Shown: positions 37,501 through 45,895, counted from the stretch's first letter. The stretch is DNA of 64,000 nucleotides from Amyelois transitella (GCF_032362555.1 NC_083515.1:2205001-2269000); one strand, 5' to 3'. The notes: generated by a model from the sequence alone, not told the origin. Made by a program: numbers and translations.

Positions 37501-39738
37501 CGGACACAGACATTTTTGATTGCCTGTCCGGCCATTTTCAGTGGAAAAAATATTCGCATGGCGATCCCCACGTCTTGTTCTTTTACATTGATACATAAAA
37601 TTCTTAACAATGTTTTCTATCAAAGGTTTTTATCAAATGTTAGGCCTATCTTTTCAAGACTGTGGGCTCTCTCTTGCGGGGTGCAACGAATGTGGACGTG
37701 AATATATGAATGTATGTATGTATGTTATATATTGTCTGCCCAGCCATTAAGGTATTGCGACCAGACAACCCTCACAAAGACGAGCGTAAGTAAAATGACC
37801 TGAGCCGCAGCGACCCGTGTCTCCCACGCCGGCGATTTGAGGTGCTTCATCAGCCGGCCGAGCAGCTTGTGGAGCTCCTCGGGGTGGGCACGCTGGACTT
37901 CGCCCAACTGACGCGCGGCAGCACGTCTGGTGGCGGCGCCGACGCCAGCTTCCAGCAGAACAAACAGCCGGTCCAACCTAGAACAATTCATGATATACGC
38001 ATACACAAACATACATACATAAAATCACGCCTCTTTCCCGAAGGGATTTGCAAAGACTTCACCTTTCCACTTGCCACAATATCTGCAAAATGCTTTTGCA
38101 TTCATAACTTAACTCTCTTCATGTAAGCTCGTCGATTAAGGGTACTGTTATTTTAATCATGAAATATAAAAACAAAAATTTTTACTATGTTTTTTACACG
38201 ATTTTAATGCCGCTAGGCTAGTGTAGTGCAGGCTAATGTTTGTTGGTTGATGTTGGCGCAGGCAGAATCAAAAAAGTGGAATCAATAGAGAGACAATGGT
38301 TAGACCAAAAATTAACTTTATTTAAACAACTACTGCCATGCACGTCTATGAAGTCATGTTTTAATTATGAAATCTATCAAGTTTTAAATTAAGGCATCCC
38401 AGTTAGCTTATTCGCTGAGATAAATTAAGAAAATTAAATTTAATCTCACTGCGGCCTGCGTCATAACTCAAGGCATCAATTATGTACTCGATCCTACGAA
38501 TAAATTGAAATCGATTAACTAGTTTGCCAAGCCGATAAAGTTTCGTATAGTTCAATTAAAAATCGCATAAAACCGCAGCTCGGACAAGCAAATAAAATAG
38601 AAATAAAACACTTATTCGCTCACGTTTCAAATTTAACAAGAATGTATTTGAATATAATTTTCTAGTTAAATAATGTTTAACTAAATTCATACATGAAATT
38701 GTACATGTAAGGTGTAAGAACGCATGTAGTAATAAATTTTATTCAAGCTTGGGTTTTGAAATAATCAGCATCAGTTTACTAACTGAAGGTGTAGTGCCTC
38801 TGTCGCGTAGCGGTAACACGCTTGTCTGTGACACCGGAGGTCCCGGGTTCGAATCCCGGTCAGGGCATGATGCGAAACGAACTTTCTCTGATTGGTCTGG
38901 GTCTTGGATGTTTATCTATCTAAATATTTATTATAAAATATAGTATCGTTGAGTTAGTATCTCGTAACACAAGTCTCGAACTTACTTTGAGGCTAACTCA
39001 ATCTGTGTAATTTGTTTGTTACAGTTCTAACTTTAAAAAATTATATTTAAAAAGACAATTTTTCGATAAAATAAGAGAGATTGAAAGAATAAGCCCATGT
39101 TTTACGTTTAAAATCCCTTTAAAGACAACCTTCTATTCATTTGTGCACTATATCCTTATTTTGTGGTCGCGCAGTAAATCATGGCATGGGTTCTCCTCTA
39201 CCATACATCCCGTGTAATTAGTAAGTAATGAACCCAAAATGGTCGCGTCACGGGCCCTCATGATATGATATGATGACGGACCCTATTGACCTCTGCCCTA
39301 CTCATATAAAGCGAATTAAGGGTTCAATGACGTGGATACGACGAAGAGACAAAAGTATAAGAAGTGGTGCATCGAAAATTGCCAAGGCGAGTAAGTGTTG
39401 GGCTAAAAGCTGACTGTAAAAGCTCAACCTTTCCACAGATTACGAAGTTATGTGGCATACTAGCTGTGCCCGCGACTTCGTCCGCGTGAAATAGTTATTT
39501 TGTATGTAATGTACATTACTCATTGGAGTCATTAGTACGTGGCTGAAGGAGGTTTTAAAGAAGTGCCTCCACACGCATTACGAGTACTAACCCATAAATC
39601 AAGGATGCGGTATCCTGAGACAGGAAACATATAATCACGTCTTCACTCCTCAAATGTAATGTAAATCTTACATTAGAGAGATGAGACTACTAATATTCCA
39701 GGCATTTTAAATCTCTATTCTACTTACCGAGAAGTCAT
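273..39738 (-). CDS. BTAF1: BTAF1/Mot1 TBP-associated SNF2 ATPase, 29 exons, 3' end outside window
   Basis: This gene encodes TATA-binding-protein-associated factor 172, a nuclear ATPase that removes TBP from DNA and so redistributes it between promoters. An N-terminal HEAT-repeat solenoid holds TBP and a C-terminal SNF2 motor drives the reaction. I placed 29 exons with consistent phases, giving 1,543 codons; the human protein is about 1,850 residues, so the last helicase lobe is missing to the left. Diagnostic motifs are DDMGLGKT (about residues 1344-1351), the DEGH box (about 1452-1455, typical of BTAF1/Mot1 rather than DEAH) and LSGTPIQ followed by [17 protein letters not shown] signatures include WEARHGA twice and AVRHMAAR. 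The start is ATG at 39,738, giving M-T-S-R joined to [11 protein letters not shown]. Introns are packed with dispersed repeats. Identity is very secure; single splice borders are inferred. Confidence 0.95.
1440..1960. repeat. Array E: ~160-bp intronic tandem repeat
   Basis: Three full copies and one partial copy of a unit of about 160 bp begin near 1,443, 1,606, 1,767 and 1,899. Each starts with an AAAGGTTTTCCCTG-like motif and contains a fragment of the dispersed R1 family (GGATGTTGTAAAAGGCGACTAA). The array fills BTAF1 intron 27 up to about 20 bp from the exon 27 donor. Unlike arrays A to D it contains no exon sequence. Copies are clearly diverged. Confidence 0.8.
2780..2976 (-). repeat. 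R1 family, minus-strand copy abutting array B
   Basis: This reverse copy of R1 (CATGTCTATATCCCTTGCGG to GTCGCCTTTACGACATCCA) truncates the last unit of array B at 2,977. Other minus-strand R1 copies are near 7,545-7,748, 8,063-8,195, 10,259-10,425, 16,193-16,375 (two in series), 18,711-18,795, 23,660-23,760 and 35,295-35,485. A head-to-head pair lies at 24,608-24,845. Confidence 0.8.
2977..4440 (-). repeat. Array B: 122-bp x12 tandem array of exon-25-like units
   Basis: Twelve units of 122 bp are apparently identical. Each unit, on the minus strand, reads AG, then 109 nt coding [19 protein letters not shown] and on to LPLLG, then the donor GTCAGT, with only 13 bp before the next unit. The 109-nt copies start in phase 0 and end in phase 1 exactly like the 133-nt parental exon 25, but lack eight codons. 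Donor positions run every 122 bp from 4,384 to 3,042; the lowest copy (to 2,977) is cut off by an R1 repeat and has no donor. Confidence 0.92.
6000..20022 (-). CDS. BTAF1: BTAF1 exons 14-24: central HEAT repeats
   Basis: Exons are 14: 19,866-20,022; 15: 19,279-19,364; 16: 18,078-18,194; 17: 17,040-17,188; 18: 16,031-16,127; 19: 15,201-15,343; 20: 10,646-10,864; 21: 8,619-8,737; 22: 7,779-7,948; 23: 6,972-7,119; 24: 6,000-6,235. Recognisable stretches are [16 protein letters not shown] (14/15), [16 protein letters not shown] (16), [15 protein letters not shown] (17), [16 protein letters not shown] (20), [16 protein letters not shown] (22), [17 protein letters not shown] (23) and [16 protein letters not shown] (24). 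Exon 20 is extremely GC- and alanine-rich. A mariner sits directly before exon 21 and a non-LTR element before exon 20. All phases join without gaps. Confidence 0.92.
7233..7512 (+). repeat. R4 family, ~270 bp
   Basis: Conserved blocks are GAAGAGTTTGTTTGTTTGAA, AATAGACCATTTATCGAGG and a terminal GACGAAGTGGCGGGCACAGC. Other copies are near 14,913-15,163 and 50,823-51,080 (+), and 17,618-17,880 and 28,255-28,420 (-), with a fragment at 39,460-39,505. The terminal motif is common at RTE-like or SINE 3' ends in insects; the class is inferred. Confidence 0.75.
8746..10063 (+). mobile_element. mariner transposon, apparently full length
   Basis: A Tc1/mariner-type element of about 1.3 kb is flanked by TA dinucleotides at 8,744-8,745 and 10,064-10,065. 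The inner part of the inverted ends (8,750-8,775 against 10,036-10,061) matches at about 19 of 26 positions, for example GTCAGAAAAGTATCGGGAA. It contains one transposase frame. It is inserted antisense in BTAF1 intron 20, its left end 8 bp from exon 21. Confidence 0.85.
8941..10014 (+). CDS. mariner transposase (DD34D), 357 aa
   Basis: This is the cut-and-paste transposase of the mariner family. The N-terminal helix-turn-helix region reads [19 protein letters not shown] and includes WYKAFKSGR and the linker [10 protein letters not shown]. Catalytic residues are the D of [12 protein letters not shown], the D of LHHDNAPSH and, 34 residues later, the D of PADFF, so the DD34D triad is intact. The first ATG (8,941, [14 protein letters not shown]) gives 357 residues, close to the usual 340-360. 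There is no stop or frameshift, so it may be functional or only recently silent. Upstream in-frame sequence lacks an ATG and was not included. Confidence 0.95.
   Translation: MDKNIEQRVCLKFCIANGISCSESLKMLQKAYGESTLSKTRAYEWYKAFKSGRDVMEDLPRSGRPSTSATEVNIAKVKEIVTENPHSTLREIATELSVSHESIRTILTNNLGMKHVAARLVPKDLNFFQKLNRMRVAEDMLERVNSDPTFMKRIVTGDETWVYEFDMQTSQQASEWRLPTEPKPKKQRQSRSKVKVMLTVFFDYRGVVHSEFLPEGQTVNKEYYLSVMRRLREQIRRKRPDLWKENSWILHHDNAPSHKAIIVNEFLTKHSTNTIEQPPYSPDMAPADFFIFPKLKLPLRGTRFQSVEDIKENSRRELTSIPETAFKKCFDDWIIRWRKCIVSKGAYFEGDKINLDE
10102..10145. repeat. 44-bp perfect palindrome from two R1 tails
   Basis: ACATACATATAGTCAAGTCT joins its exact reverse complement at 10,123/10,124. The arms match the R1 terminus (TAGACTTGACTATATGTATG), so it is two R1 ends joined head to head just beyond the mariner. 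Confidence 0.8.
10906..11553 (+). pseudogene. LINE ORF1 remnant (gag-like, coiled coil)
   Basis: The open frame ends at 11,553. It has a heptad-like coiled coil ([19 protein letters not shown]), then [10 protein letters not shown] and [18 protein letters not shown], a layout typical of LINE ORF1 RNA-binding proteins (RRM-like core). No zinc knuckle is visible. The open frame runs upstream into antisense BTAF1 exon 20, which is chance. No ATG is visible at the LINE-derived start, so the element is probably 5'-truncated. Confidence 0.7.
11529..14428 (+). pseudogene. LINE ORF2: APE endonuclease and reverse transcriptase, broken by a GT insertion
   Basis: The first part (to about 12,665) is an APE-type endonuclease with [13 protein letters not shown] and [13 protein letters not shown]. 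The second (about 12,662-14,428) is a reverse transcriptase with [48 protein letters not shown] and the catalytic YADDTSLF. The two lie in different frames. The break falls in the run ATGTGTGTGGGG at 12,660-12,671, where an extra GT dinucleotide would explain it. There is also no ATG before the endonuclease; the frame opens at 11,529. RT motifs are otherwise intact, so decay is recent. Confidence 0.85.
16749..17015 (+). repeat. R1 family, near full-length reference copy
   Basis: R1 is the commonest dispersed repeat here, about 260 bp. It starts GTGCCGTGTGGTTCCCGGCACC, continues through TTTCCCATGGATGTCGTAAA and TGAATCTCAATTCTATCATT, and ends GGGATATAGACGTGA plus an ATGT microsatellite. It resembles the microsatellite-associated interspersed elements described in Lepidoptera. 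Other plus-strand copies are near 2,205-2,425, 5,619-5,880, 6,830-6,916, 16,376-16,485, 17,255-17,512, 19,526-19,774, 20,214-20,312, 21,494-21,652, 22,112-22,275, 29,159-29,400, 29,876-30,210, 31,174-31,436, 37,640-37,724, 41,620-41,768, 43,885-43,977 and 50,290-50,548. Confidence 0.85.
17878..18062 (+). repeat. R3 family, ~185 bp
   Basis: It begins CTAGCGACCCGCCCCGGCTT, has AAAACCGCATCAAAATCCGT in the middle and ends ATACTATGTAGTGAT. It abuts the exon 16 donor of BTAF1. Other copies are near 10,430-10,619 (-), 52,038-52,224 (+) and 54,776-54,955 (-); a diverged one is at 56,731-56,902. It looks like the 3' tail of a LINE or a LINE-mobilised SINE. Confidence 0.8.
18805..19268. repeat. R5 family, two adjacent copies
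   Basis: Two similar copies (18,805-19,000 and 19,085-19,268) carry GGTTGACGTCAAATAAATTA and CAGTGCAGAAGAAGCGGTAA. Related sequence is near 29,995-30,115, 8,380-8,545 (-), 26,733-26,880 (-) and 30,935-30,970 (-). The second copy stops about 10 bp from the exon 15 donor of BTAF1. Confidence 0.7.
20789..21003 (+). mobile_element. tRNA-derived SINE
   Basis: The head carries Pol III promoter boxes: a box A-like TGGCGCAGCGGTAGTACG and a box B GGGTTCGAATCCCG, followed by a non-tRNA body (CTGATTGGCCTGG...) and a tail ending ACTCAATCTGTGTAATTTG. A second copy is at 38,793-39,019 and a tail fragment at about 52,225-52,290. It is not a tRNA gene because the cloverleaf is not closed and a SINE body follows. 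Confidence 0.85.
20998..21190 (+). repeat. R2 family reference copy
   Basis: This is a second dispersed family: a CATA microsatellite, then TCACGCCTCTTTCCCGGAGG, GCAGAGACTACCTCTTTCCA, CATAACTCTCTTCATGCAAG and a tail CCCTTTACCAGGACGTCC. Other copies are near 6,255-6,455, 23,790-23,935, 29,695-29,790 and 38,010-38,140 (+), and 20,108-20,206 and 24,370-24,600 (-). Confidence 0.8.
21280..27993 (-). CDS. BTAF1: BTAF1 exons 7-13: TBP-binding HEAT solenoid
   Basis: Exons are 7: 27,785-27,993; 8: 26,598-26,693; 9: 26,100-26,276; 10: 24,137-24,259; 11: 23,430-23,566; 12: 22,345-22,678; 13: 21,280-21,423. Family signatures are [13 protein letters not shown] and [10 protein letters not shown] (exon 8), [15 protein letters not shown] (exon 9), [14 protein letters not shown] (exon 10), [16 protein letters not shown] (exon 12) and [14 protein letters not shown] (exon 13). 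Exon 12 holds an acidic, low-complexity insertion of about 40 residues ([17 protein letters not shown] onward) that I do not expect in the vertebrate protein. Exons 7 and 9 run into tandem arrays described separately, and a partial copy of exon 13 lies 303 bp upstream of it in transcription order. Phases are consistent throughout. Confidence 0.92.
21350..21744 (-). repeat. Partial duplication of exon 13 with its acceptor
   Basis: The 92 bp at 21,350-21,441 recur at 21,653-21,744 with one visible base difference. The copied segment covers the exon 13 acceptor and its first 74 nt. The copy lies upstream in transcription order and lacks the exon's own donor; R1-family sequence fills the gap. The TA-flanked MITE begins 4 bp after the copy. 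Confidence 0.85.
21748..22094. mobile_element. TA-flanked MITE with CAGGGT ends
   Basis: This 347-bp element starts CAGGGTGAC and ends GTTACCCTG, with TA on both sides (21,746-21,747 and 22,095-22,096), as in Tc1/mariner-type non-autonomous elements. It has no coding frame and lies in BTAF1 intron 12. Confidence 0.75.
23991..24124. mobile_element. Truncated copy of the CAGGGT MITE
   Basis: It begins TACAGGGTGACTTTTAATTC and follows the 21,748 element for about 130 bp with a few changes, then stops. Its truncated end lies about 12 bp from the exon 10 donor of BTAF1 (24,136), so it is nearly in the 5' splice site. Confidence 0.75.
24996..26224 (-). repeat. Array C: 135-bp x9 in-frame tandem array of exon 9
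   Basis: Nine units of 135 bp begin at 24,996 and every 135 bp to 26,076, with a 14-bp partial unit at 26,211. I see a single base difference (GCCATGG in the lowest unit against GCCACGG). On the minus strand a unit encodes 40 exon residues ([17 protein letters not shown] to LLAARE), then GTGAGACACCAGCAG, which is both a donor plus acceptor and an open VRHQQ. Because 135 is divisible by three and there is no stop, the frame stays open through all copies and ends MTSRPQ-stop just beyond. Exon 9 donors fall at 26,100 and each 135 bp down to 25,020, all in phase 0. Confidence 0.93.
27282..27832 (-). repeat. Array D: 99-bp x6 tandem repeat covering exon 7 3' end and donor
   Basis: Six copies of a 99-bp unit have starts near 27,282, 27,381, 27,480, 27,579, 27,678 and 27,777. 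The highest one is the real end of exon 7 ([14 protein letters not shown], donor GTGGGT). Copies differ at several bases, so this array is older than A to C. Reading through the donor gives VGLIVEC and a stop, so unspliced copies would truncate the protein. The intronic half of the unit (CACACCGGCCTCTAGC) resembles an inner part of exon 7 (CACACCAGCCCTCTAGC). Confidence 0.88.
28448..39738 (-). CDS. BTAF1: BTAF1 exons 1-6: N-terminal HEAT and basic linker
   Basis: Exon 1 coding part is 39,728-39,738 (ATG plus three codons, donor GTAAGT). Exon 2 is 37,800-37,977 and carries the first HEAT repeats. Exon 3 is 33,635-33,698 ([17 protein letters not shown]). Exon 4 is 31,466-31,606, acidic. Exon 5 is 29,497-29,651 ([14 protein letters not shown]). 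Exon 6 is 28,448-28,640, a basic stretch ([17 protein letters not shown]) followed by a proline-rich loop and a KKIKLEHED patch resembling a nuclear localisation signal. Exon lengths 11, 178, 64, 141, 155 and 193 nt join in phase. Exon 1 was found by searching for an ATG ending in phase 2 before GTAAGT and is the least certain; its context (CAAAATG) is favourable. Confidence 0.88.
35668..35850 (+). repeat. R6 family, dispersed intronic repeat
   Basis: AATATTATAAATGCGAGAGT, TACTAAACGGATTTTTATGA and TTATAGAGATTTAAGGCGAA recur in altered form near 39,815-39,985 and partly near 15,386-15,490. No coding capacity is visible. The class is unknown. Confidence 0.55.
36281..36413. repeat. Diverged relative of the 55,731 MITE
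   Basis: It shares two blocks with the 55,731 element: TTTTTATCGCGAGAAAAACT, and the TAAAAACGGCGT-GCGCGTGC core. The ends are not well preserved. It lies in BTAF1 intron 2. Confidence 0.55.
36711..36784. other. Long near-perfect hairpin
   Basis: Two arms of about 31 nt (36,711-36,741 and 36,753-36,784) pair with roughly two mismatches around an 11-nt loop CGTAGGCTTCA. The arm reads AGTATCAAGATGTTATAATC and so on. It is in BTAF1 intron 2, and both strands could fold. It may be a miRNA-like precursor or the remnant of a small palindromic transposon; sequence alone does not decide. Confidence 0.6.
38793..39019 (+). mobile_element. tRNA-derived SINE, second copy
   Basis: The same head (CTTGTCTGTGACACCGGAGG, box B GGGTTCGAATCCCG) and body as the 20,789 copy, ending CTCAATCTGTGTAATTTGT. 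It lies in BTAF1 intron 1. The box A region differs (TCGCGTAGCGGTAACACG). Confidence 0.85.
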
Positions 39739-42700
39739 TTTGGCAGTTTTTGATCAGCGAAGATTGAATTTTTCCTGCAACAAGTAAATATTCACGTCAG
39801 AACAAAATTCATTATCAATCTTACAAATAAATACGACATTTTGTAAGGATGTGTGTTTGTTACTCATTCGCTCAAAAACTACAGAACGGATTTTCATGAA
39901 TCTTTGCAGTGTTATACCTACAAGTAACTTAGACATTGAAAAAACACATAATATATAAGTATAAATTATAGAGATTTAGGGCAAATGAAGTAACAAGCAA
40001 CAGCTAATACACGTACAAATAAAACAGTCTAAATCCTAAAGAGAATAGTGACTCCATCATGCCACAGAAGAACTGCCATCTGTTTGTCTACGGGATTCCC
40101 CGTTTTATTTTTATATATTCCTAAAATGTACACTTCGTGTCAGGGGAATCCTGAAGTAGGTACCTAGTTTTTTTTAGTATTATTTAAATTGTTTATTTAA
40201 TAATTGATAAATCAAACAGGTTACATTGAATCGTATCCGTTGGAAAGACTATGGTTTATGTGTTTTATGTGTGTCTTTTTAGGTCAAAAATTGACCTACT
40301 TTAGTTACGTAGGTAAACGTTGCTCCAGCGAGCAGTGCCAAATAACATTGAAGGATAATTTGAAACAAAAAAAAATTTTGTTACATAATCAACATTAACT
40401 TTTATTGATGGCATGGTCATGTCTCACTTCGGTAGAAACTTGATAACTTGAAAAAGTCAAATGGCTCTACATGGTTTAGTACATTTGAGGTGATTAGATT
40501 GCGTAGTATAATGCTGCCTGTAAACTCGACAGTTTGAGGTCGCGCTGTCGTGAAACCTGACTCTTATCATTATCAATCATTTCGTGACAAAAATACACAT
40601 TTCCAACGTGGATGTCCCGAATCAAAACAATGTACAGTGACGAGCTCAGAAACTCGACCTCCGTGAGACGGTTGATCGCTTCTCATACAGATAGTACTCG
40701 CGCGAATAGGGTTGCCAGGCAACATAAGAAATGGCCGGACAGACCAGCGAGTTTGGCCTGACGTTTGGGTAAAAAAAATCCGGACACCTTGTATTTTTCT
40801 CATTTTTTTTTTTTCATTTCCGAGACGCTGGGTACATACATATATACTTTACGGCTTGTTCAACAGTTGGTTTTTTTTCGTCGCCTGTTTTGGTATTCTT
40901 CAGTTTTAGTGAAAGCTAAAAGCCTTGAGCCTTCCAACCCTACGCGCGAAGCCGGAGCAAGTCGCAAGTTTAGAGATTTGATAAATAAAAAGTCGACATT
41001 TCCGTACAATGTTTGCTTTAAGCCCGTGCGTGAATAGTTTGCGAATAGTGGAGACGACGACGTACAGACGACCACGCAATATTTAATCAAGGTGAAAGTT
41101 AAATTTACAGGTTTTACTCATGATGTTATCCGACGACCTCTTATCTGGCACTAGCTGTGTCATCCTGCTTTACGCTTAACCAGTACTTATCTAGAGCGGT
41201 TTGAGCATTGGTGTGAGTGAATGTTTACACTACGTATTCGAGCTACAACAAGTGTAACCAAACCATGCTACGGCTGAGGGCCCCCCCACACTCAGCGTCT
41301 TCGTAGGCCTTGCAAGAAGACGATGGTTTAAAGACGCCCAGTATGAGGTGGCTCTTATGGAGTAATGGAGTCGCTGCGCGTATCTTCCTTCCCAATTCCT
41401 GAATGCTACTCACAGGTAGGTTCTCTCTACAGGGAGAAACCAAAAACCATCTAAATACTTGATGACCTTTCGTATTTTTGAATTGTTTATACTGGCCAAT
41501 TGTAAGTCAGACTCCAAAATGGTTCAGTTCCTTTATTCTTTTATACAGTTTCATTTGAAGTTTTTATTTAATTCTATACATATGAAAACCTAATATTTTT
41601 TTAGTAGAAGGGTCTTCTTTTTAATTATGCAATGAGCTAGCAACCAGTCATTATATGAATCTCAATTTGCCATCATTAAACCATACAGCTGAAAGTAGCC
41701 TTTTAGTAGTTACGAGATAGATGGTAGGTACATCTACCCCATAAAGGTTAATACATGATTATATGTATGCAGTAGCATTTAAGTGGAATTTGGACCCGTA
41801 GTTAATAACCTTTTTTTTCTTATTTATGTACATATATAAAAAATAAAAAAAAATTAAATAGAACTTAAACTAAAGATACATTTACAGGGGCTCTACTTAT
41901 TTCTAGAGAAATTTCTTCCAGCAGGCCCACGACAGGAAAATGTAAAGAAAGGAATTGGCTTGTGTACATAATAATAAGATATCATTGTATTAAGTATATT
42001 ATTTATAGCAGTTATTTTTTGTAAAGACCTGGGTAAGGGAAAAAAGTATGCTATGTTTTATCAGGAAATACGGCCTGAGATTTTTTCCATACAACTGATG
42101 ACATCAAATTATTTAATTTCTTCAAAATTATAAAAGCCCAATGGGACTTGCTTGTTGTAAAAACCTGGCATGTGAGATTGGCAATGGGACTAACCCCAAG
42201 AGGATAACAAACAACAGAAGAGGATACATATGAAAGAATGAAAGCGCACACCTGCAAATAATTTCATTACGTACTTCTTCATATCATATTCATAGTAATA
42301 ATTTAAAAAGAAAGTGTATATTTAGTATCTATGATTGTAAAAAGCAAACTCAAAAACTACTAAACACATACAAAAAGCATACTGCAGGTACATTAACGAC
42401 TTTCAGACTTCCTTTTTATCTTACTGGGTTGAACCAGTTGCATCTTTAGCCATTGGACTTCAGTTGTCCGGTACTGCTACCAGATGACTTACATGTAAGG
42501 GTTTGTTTCTTAGTACATTCAAATTAATATTATTAATCTGTAATTACAATAATACCTCCAACTATCAATAATTAACAAGTATGTAAATACCTACATACCA
42601 TAACTTATTAGGAACTGATTGAAGAATAAAAATGATATATTAACATATGTATGTGAATTATTCTTAGAAAGATTACTTTAGTACTTAAGCCTTTAAATAT

Positions 42701-44459
42701 TCTTCAAAGAGACCTATAATACTTAACAATGTCAACAGGTCACTATATTATTAGAAATGAAAATAATAATGAATATCATTGACCCCTATCTTCAACCCTT
42801 CCCATAAAAACAATTGTAATAGGTATTGGATCGCTCTCAATCTGGGAAGGTAAGGTATTTTATGCAATAGACAAACAAGAAAGTGGCTTGGCTACAGTAA
42901 TCATAGAACAGTGGGTAACGGTACGGAAAGTAAAACGACCCTTTCACGCATGTTAACATATGGCCGAACCATAATCGTATTGATTAAATCCAATTACTCA
43001 AATTATTTTTGTCCGCACTAGAATTCACATGCGAGACGTTTTGAACGACCTTGAATTATCTAAATTAAATAACGACGAAAGACAGATAACGTTGCATGTT
43101 TCAGACTGATTTTAATTCCTTATTTATTGAAGGCAGTTTACAATCGAACAATATTAAATTAAAAACATTATTTCGTCCTGATAAACCATATCTTTGAGCT
43201 CACCTTGCGTAACAAGGCAGATATCAGGTCACTGCACCTAAATCTCTCCATATTTTGTGCCACATAATATCACAAACGAAATCATTTTCGTCAAAATGCA
43301 CAAACAAAAAAAACCAACACGACGAGAGGAAGCGCATCGTTCAAGCTTCAAATATATACTGACAGCCATGCTGCTGATGAGTCCGTCTTTATTGTAGAGT
43401 TGCGCGCTGATTGGCGGAGCTAGAGTCCCTAAAAAATAATAATTACCACGATCGACCAATCACGATGCTACAATTCAAAAATTCTTGATCTCCTGCCAAA
43501 AAATTTGTAAATTGAAATGCAATACCGTCGATGTTTTATTATTCACGTTGTGTTTTCATTCATTTATTTATTTTTACGTTAAATTTTCTTGTCCTCTGAT
43601 GATCATAAAATTAAATGTCTATAAAAGTTTTTGTCATAGTAGTTTTTAAAACCGGTCGATTCTTAACAATCCTTTTGAAACAAAACGCAGTAATTAATCT
43701 CAAGGTTGCTAACTTATTATATTTACAGACTTTTGGGGACGTGGAATTATAATAATAAGGTAAAGAAATATAGGTTTTTTCTCAAAAAGTTTCGTGAAAG
43801 AACGACCCTTTTTCCATGAAACAACACAAATGCTTTTAGTGAGACACAGGTTGGATAATGACACATTTATTTCAACATTACGCCTGATAGCTTAATGTGG
43901 CGTTTTAATCCTTTTGAGACTGTTGGCTCTGACTACTCCATAACGAATAAACACGTGATTGTATGTATAAGTATGTATGAATAAAGGAGTGCGAGACTGG
44001 CATTTTTTATTTGGGAAACGTAGTTTAATTTTTATTGTAAGTTTTAGTACGTACCTATGTAGGTATGTTAATTTACACTGTGTGCCTATAGTGGAGTTTC
44101 TGTGAATCGCTTTCGCCACTTGCGCAGATTTGTTGGCGGCGTCCTACCTGCATGTGACCAGTAAACATGCTGGTGCAGCGGTGGACGACCGGGAACGGTT
44201 TAATTAGTTCTAATTTAGAATAGTTTTTTTTAGTTATTAAATAATATTATTGGCCTAAAGTTTTAGTTTATTGTTATTGATAGGGTAACTTGATTTTAAC
44301 GTATGGTATTATTTTAAGAATTGCTATTGCTGTCAGTGTCATTTTCTCAGTAAAATCAAATGTCAATTCATTCAGTCATTGACATTAATAAACAAACAAA
44401 CGAAATTATAGGTTAACCTCGTGTTATTTGTTTTATTTATCGAAGTTTTCCTAATAAAA
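39739..44459. other. Intergenic region between BTAF1 and NOL12
   Basis: It holds the divergent 5' flanks of the two genes. The BTAF1 start is at 39,738; R6 and R1 fragments lie at 39,815-39,985, 41,620-41,768 and 43,885-43,977. The segment 43,375-43,470 has two opposite CCAAT-type motifs (GATTGGCGG and CGACCAATCACG) and could be a promoter, but no transcript start can be set. No convincing coding exon was found. Confidence 0.45.
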
Positions 44460-45774
44460 ATGGGGAAGCGTAAAACCCAAGAGAAGAAGAAAAAAGTTGC
44501 TCTGGTGTTTGATGAGAACAAACGAAAGTATGCTACAGTATTAAATATAACTTTTATGTAAGGTCTGCAAATTATTATCATAGCTACCTTTATTTCCTTT
44601 TATTACGATTTTTTTTTTCAGAGAATTTCTTTGTGGTTTCCGTAAGAGGAAGTTAGAAAGAAAGAAAAAGGCCCAGGAGGAATTACAAAGATTATTAAAA
44701 GAAGAGAAAAAGAGGATAAAACAGGAGGTGAGAAAGAAAATGTGAAACCATGTCATAATAATGTTACAATAATACTTAAATTTGGATGTATTTGCTTATC
44801 AATCTTCCAAAGATTATAGTCATTTATTCATGCCAAATCTACCGAGCTGGTAAGGATGAATAAATTACAGTATACCTTACAAAAAAATTTAACACTGCCT
44901 ACAATTAAATATAAGTGAATGCCAGTACTCTATAAAAGCAGTAGTAGGTCAGGAAAAACTAGAGACAAAACTATCAAAAAAAGTAGTGCATATGTATGAA
45001 TATCAATAGAGTCTACTTGTGACCATAATGCTGGCCTGCACTTTGCCTAAAGCAAAAATGCAGCAGATTTAATTAGTCATATTTATAATTAATTATCAAA
45101 AATACAATCAACATGTTATGGCTTCTCTCTAGAATATTTCTTAGAACAATTAGATTATTAAACTCTAAATAGTGCCTGTAGATCCTCCTATGTAAAATGT
45201 AAAATCTATAACACTGTCAGATGTTATCAAATTGTTCATTATTTTTATTTTATACTTTCAGAATAAAGAAGCATACAAGAAGCTTGTGGTTTCAAGTCGC
45301 CCCATACCAGACATAGAACAATTATTGCAAGAAGAGTATGAAGATGATGATGTTAATGTTAAAATAGTTGAGCTTTCTTCAGACACTCTTCAAAAGAAAG
45401 ATTTGGTTATAGGTGAGAACAAGCCTAAAGTAATTGAGGGGTCTGCTAAGAAAATGGTCAGTAAAAAGAAAGACAGTGCACTTAGAAATGAAATTCCTGG
45501 TATGGCTTCAGATTTTGAAAGTGAATCAGAAGAGTCATCACCGGAAAATGATTCTGAAGACAAGAAAGAAAATAAATTGAAAACCAAGAAAGAAGTTAAA
45601 AGAATGCTCAAAAAACAAGCTACGAAAAAGATACAGAAGAGTAAAGTATTTCAAATGAAGAGTAAATTAGACCGAGTGCAAAATAAAAAGAAGTCGCTTA
45701 AAAATAAAAGTCATAATAAAGGAAATATGGATCATAGAAAATCTAAAAAGAAAGCTAGTAGAAAGAAACATTAA
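44460..45774 (+). CDS. NOL12: NOL12/RRP17-family nucleolar rRNA-processing protein, 228 aa
   Basis: Members of this family (human NOL12, yeast Rrp17, fly Viriato) bind RNA in the nucleolus and act in pre-rRNA processing for the large subunit. Exons are 44,460-44,527, 44,622-44,727 and 45,262-45,774. The start MGKRKTQEKKKKVALVFDE and the following KEFLCGFRKRKLERKKKAQE match the family's N-terminal signature (VLSFDEEKR-hydrophobic-GFHKRK type). A helical charged coiled coil follows (LQRLLKEEKKRIKQENKEAY), then an acidic middle (EEYEDDDVN, SESEESSPENDSED) and a lysine-rich tail typical of nucleolar proteins. Lengths 68, 106 and 513 nt join in phase. It is convergent with NTHL1. Confidence 0.9.
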
Positions 45775-45895
45775 ATCATTTGTAAATATTCTTTAGTTTA
45801 ATTTGTGTTAGAAATATGTTACTAAAACTGATTAAGATTATTCGATGTGGGATAGGGGATGGACATAAAATATATAAAAATCTATTGAAATTACA

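Larger units (their letters stand above)
31607..37799. other. BTAF1 introns 2 and 3, no further gene seen
   Basis: Apart from exon 3 (33,635-33,698) this AT-rich stretch holds dispersed repeats: R1 near 35,295-35,485, R6 near 35,668-35,850, the MITE relative at 36,281-36,413, the hairpin at 36,711 and an R1 tail near 37,640. I recognise no other coding exon or RNA gene. The long introns near the 5' end of the gene could hold regulatory sites that I cannot identify by eye. Confidence 0.5.

Noticed and set aside
43238-43459. A possible alternative first exon of BTAF1 or a small protein on the minus strand.
   Set aside because: The frame begins near CCAAT-type motifs but has no recognisable domain, and ATG at 39,738 gives the expected N-terminus.
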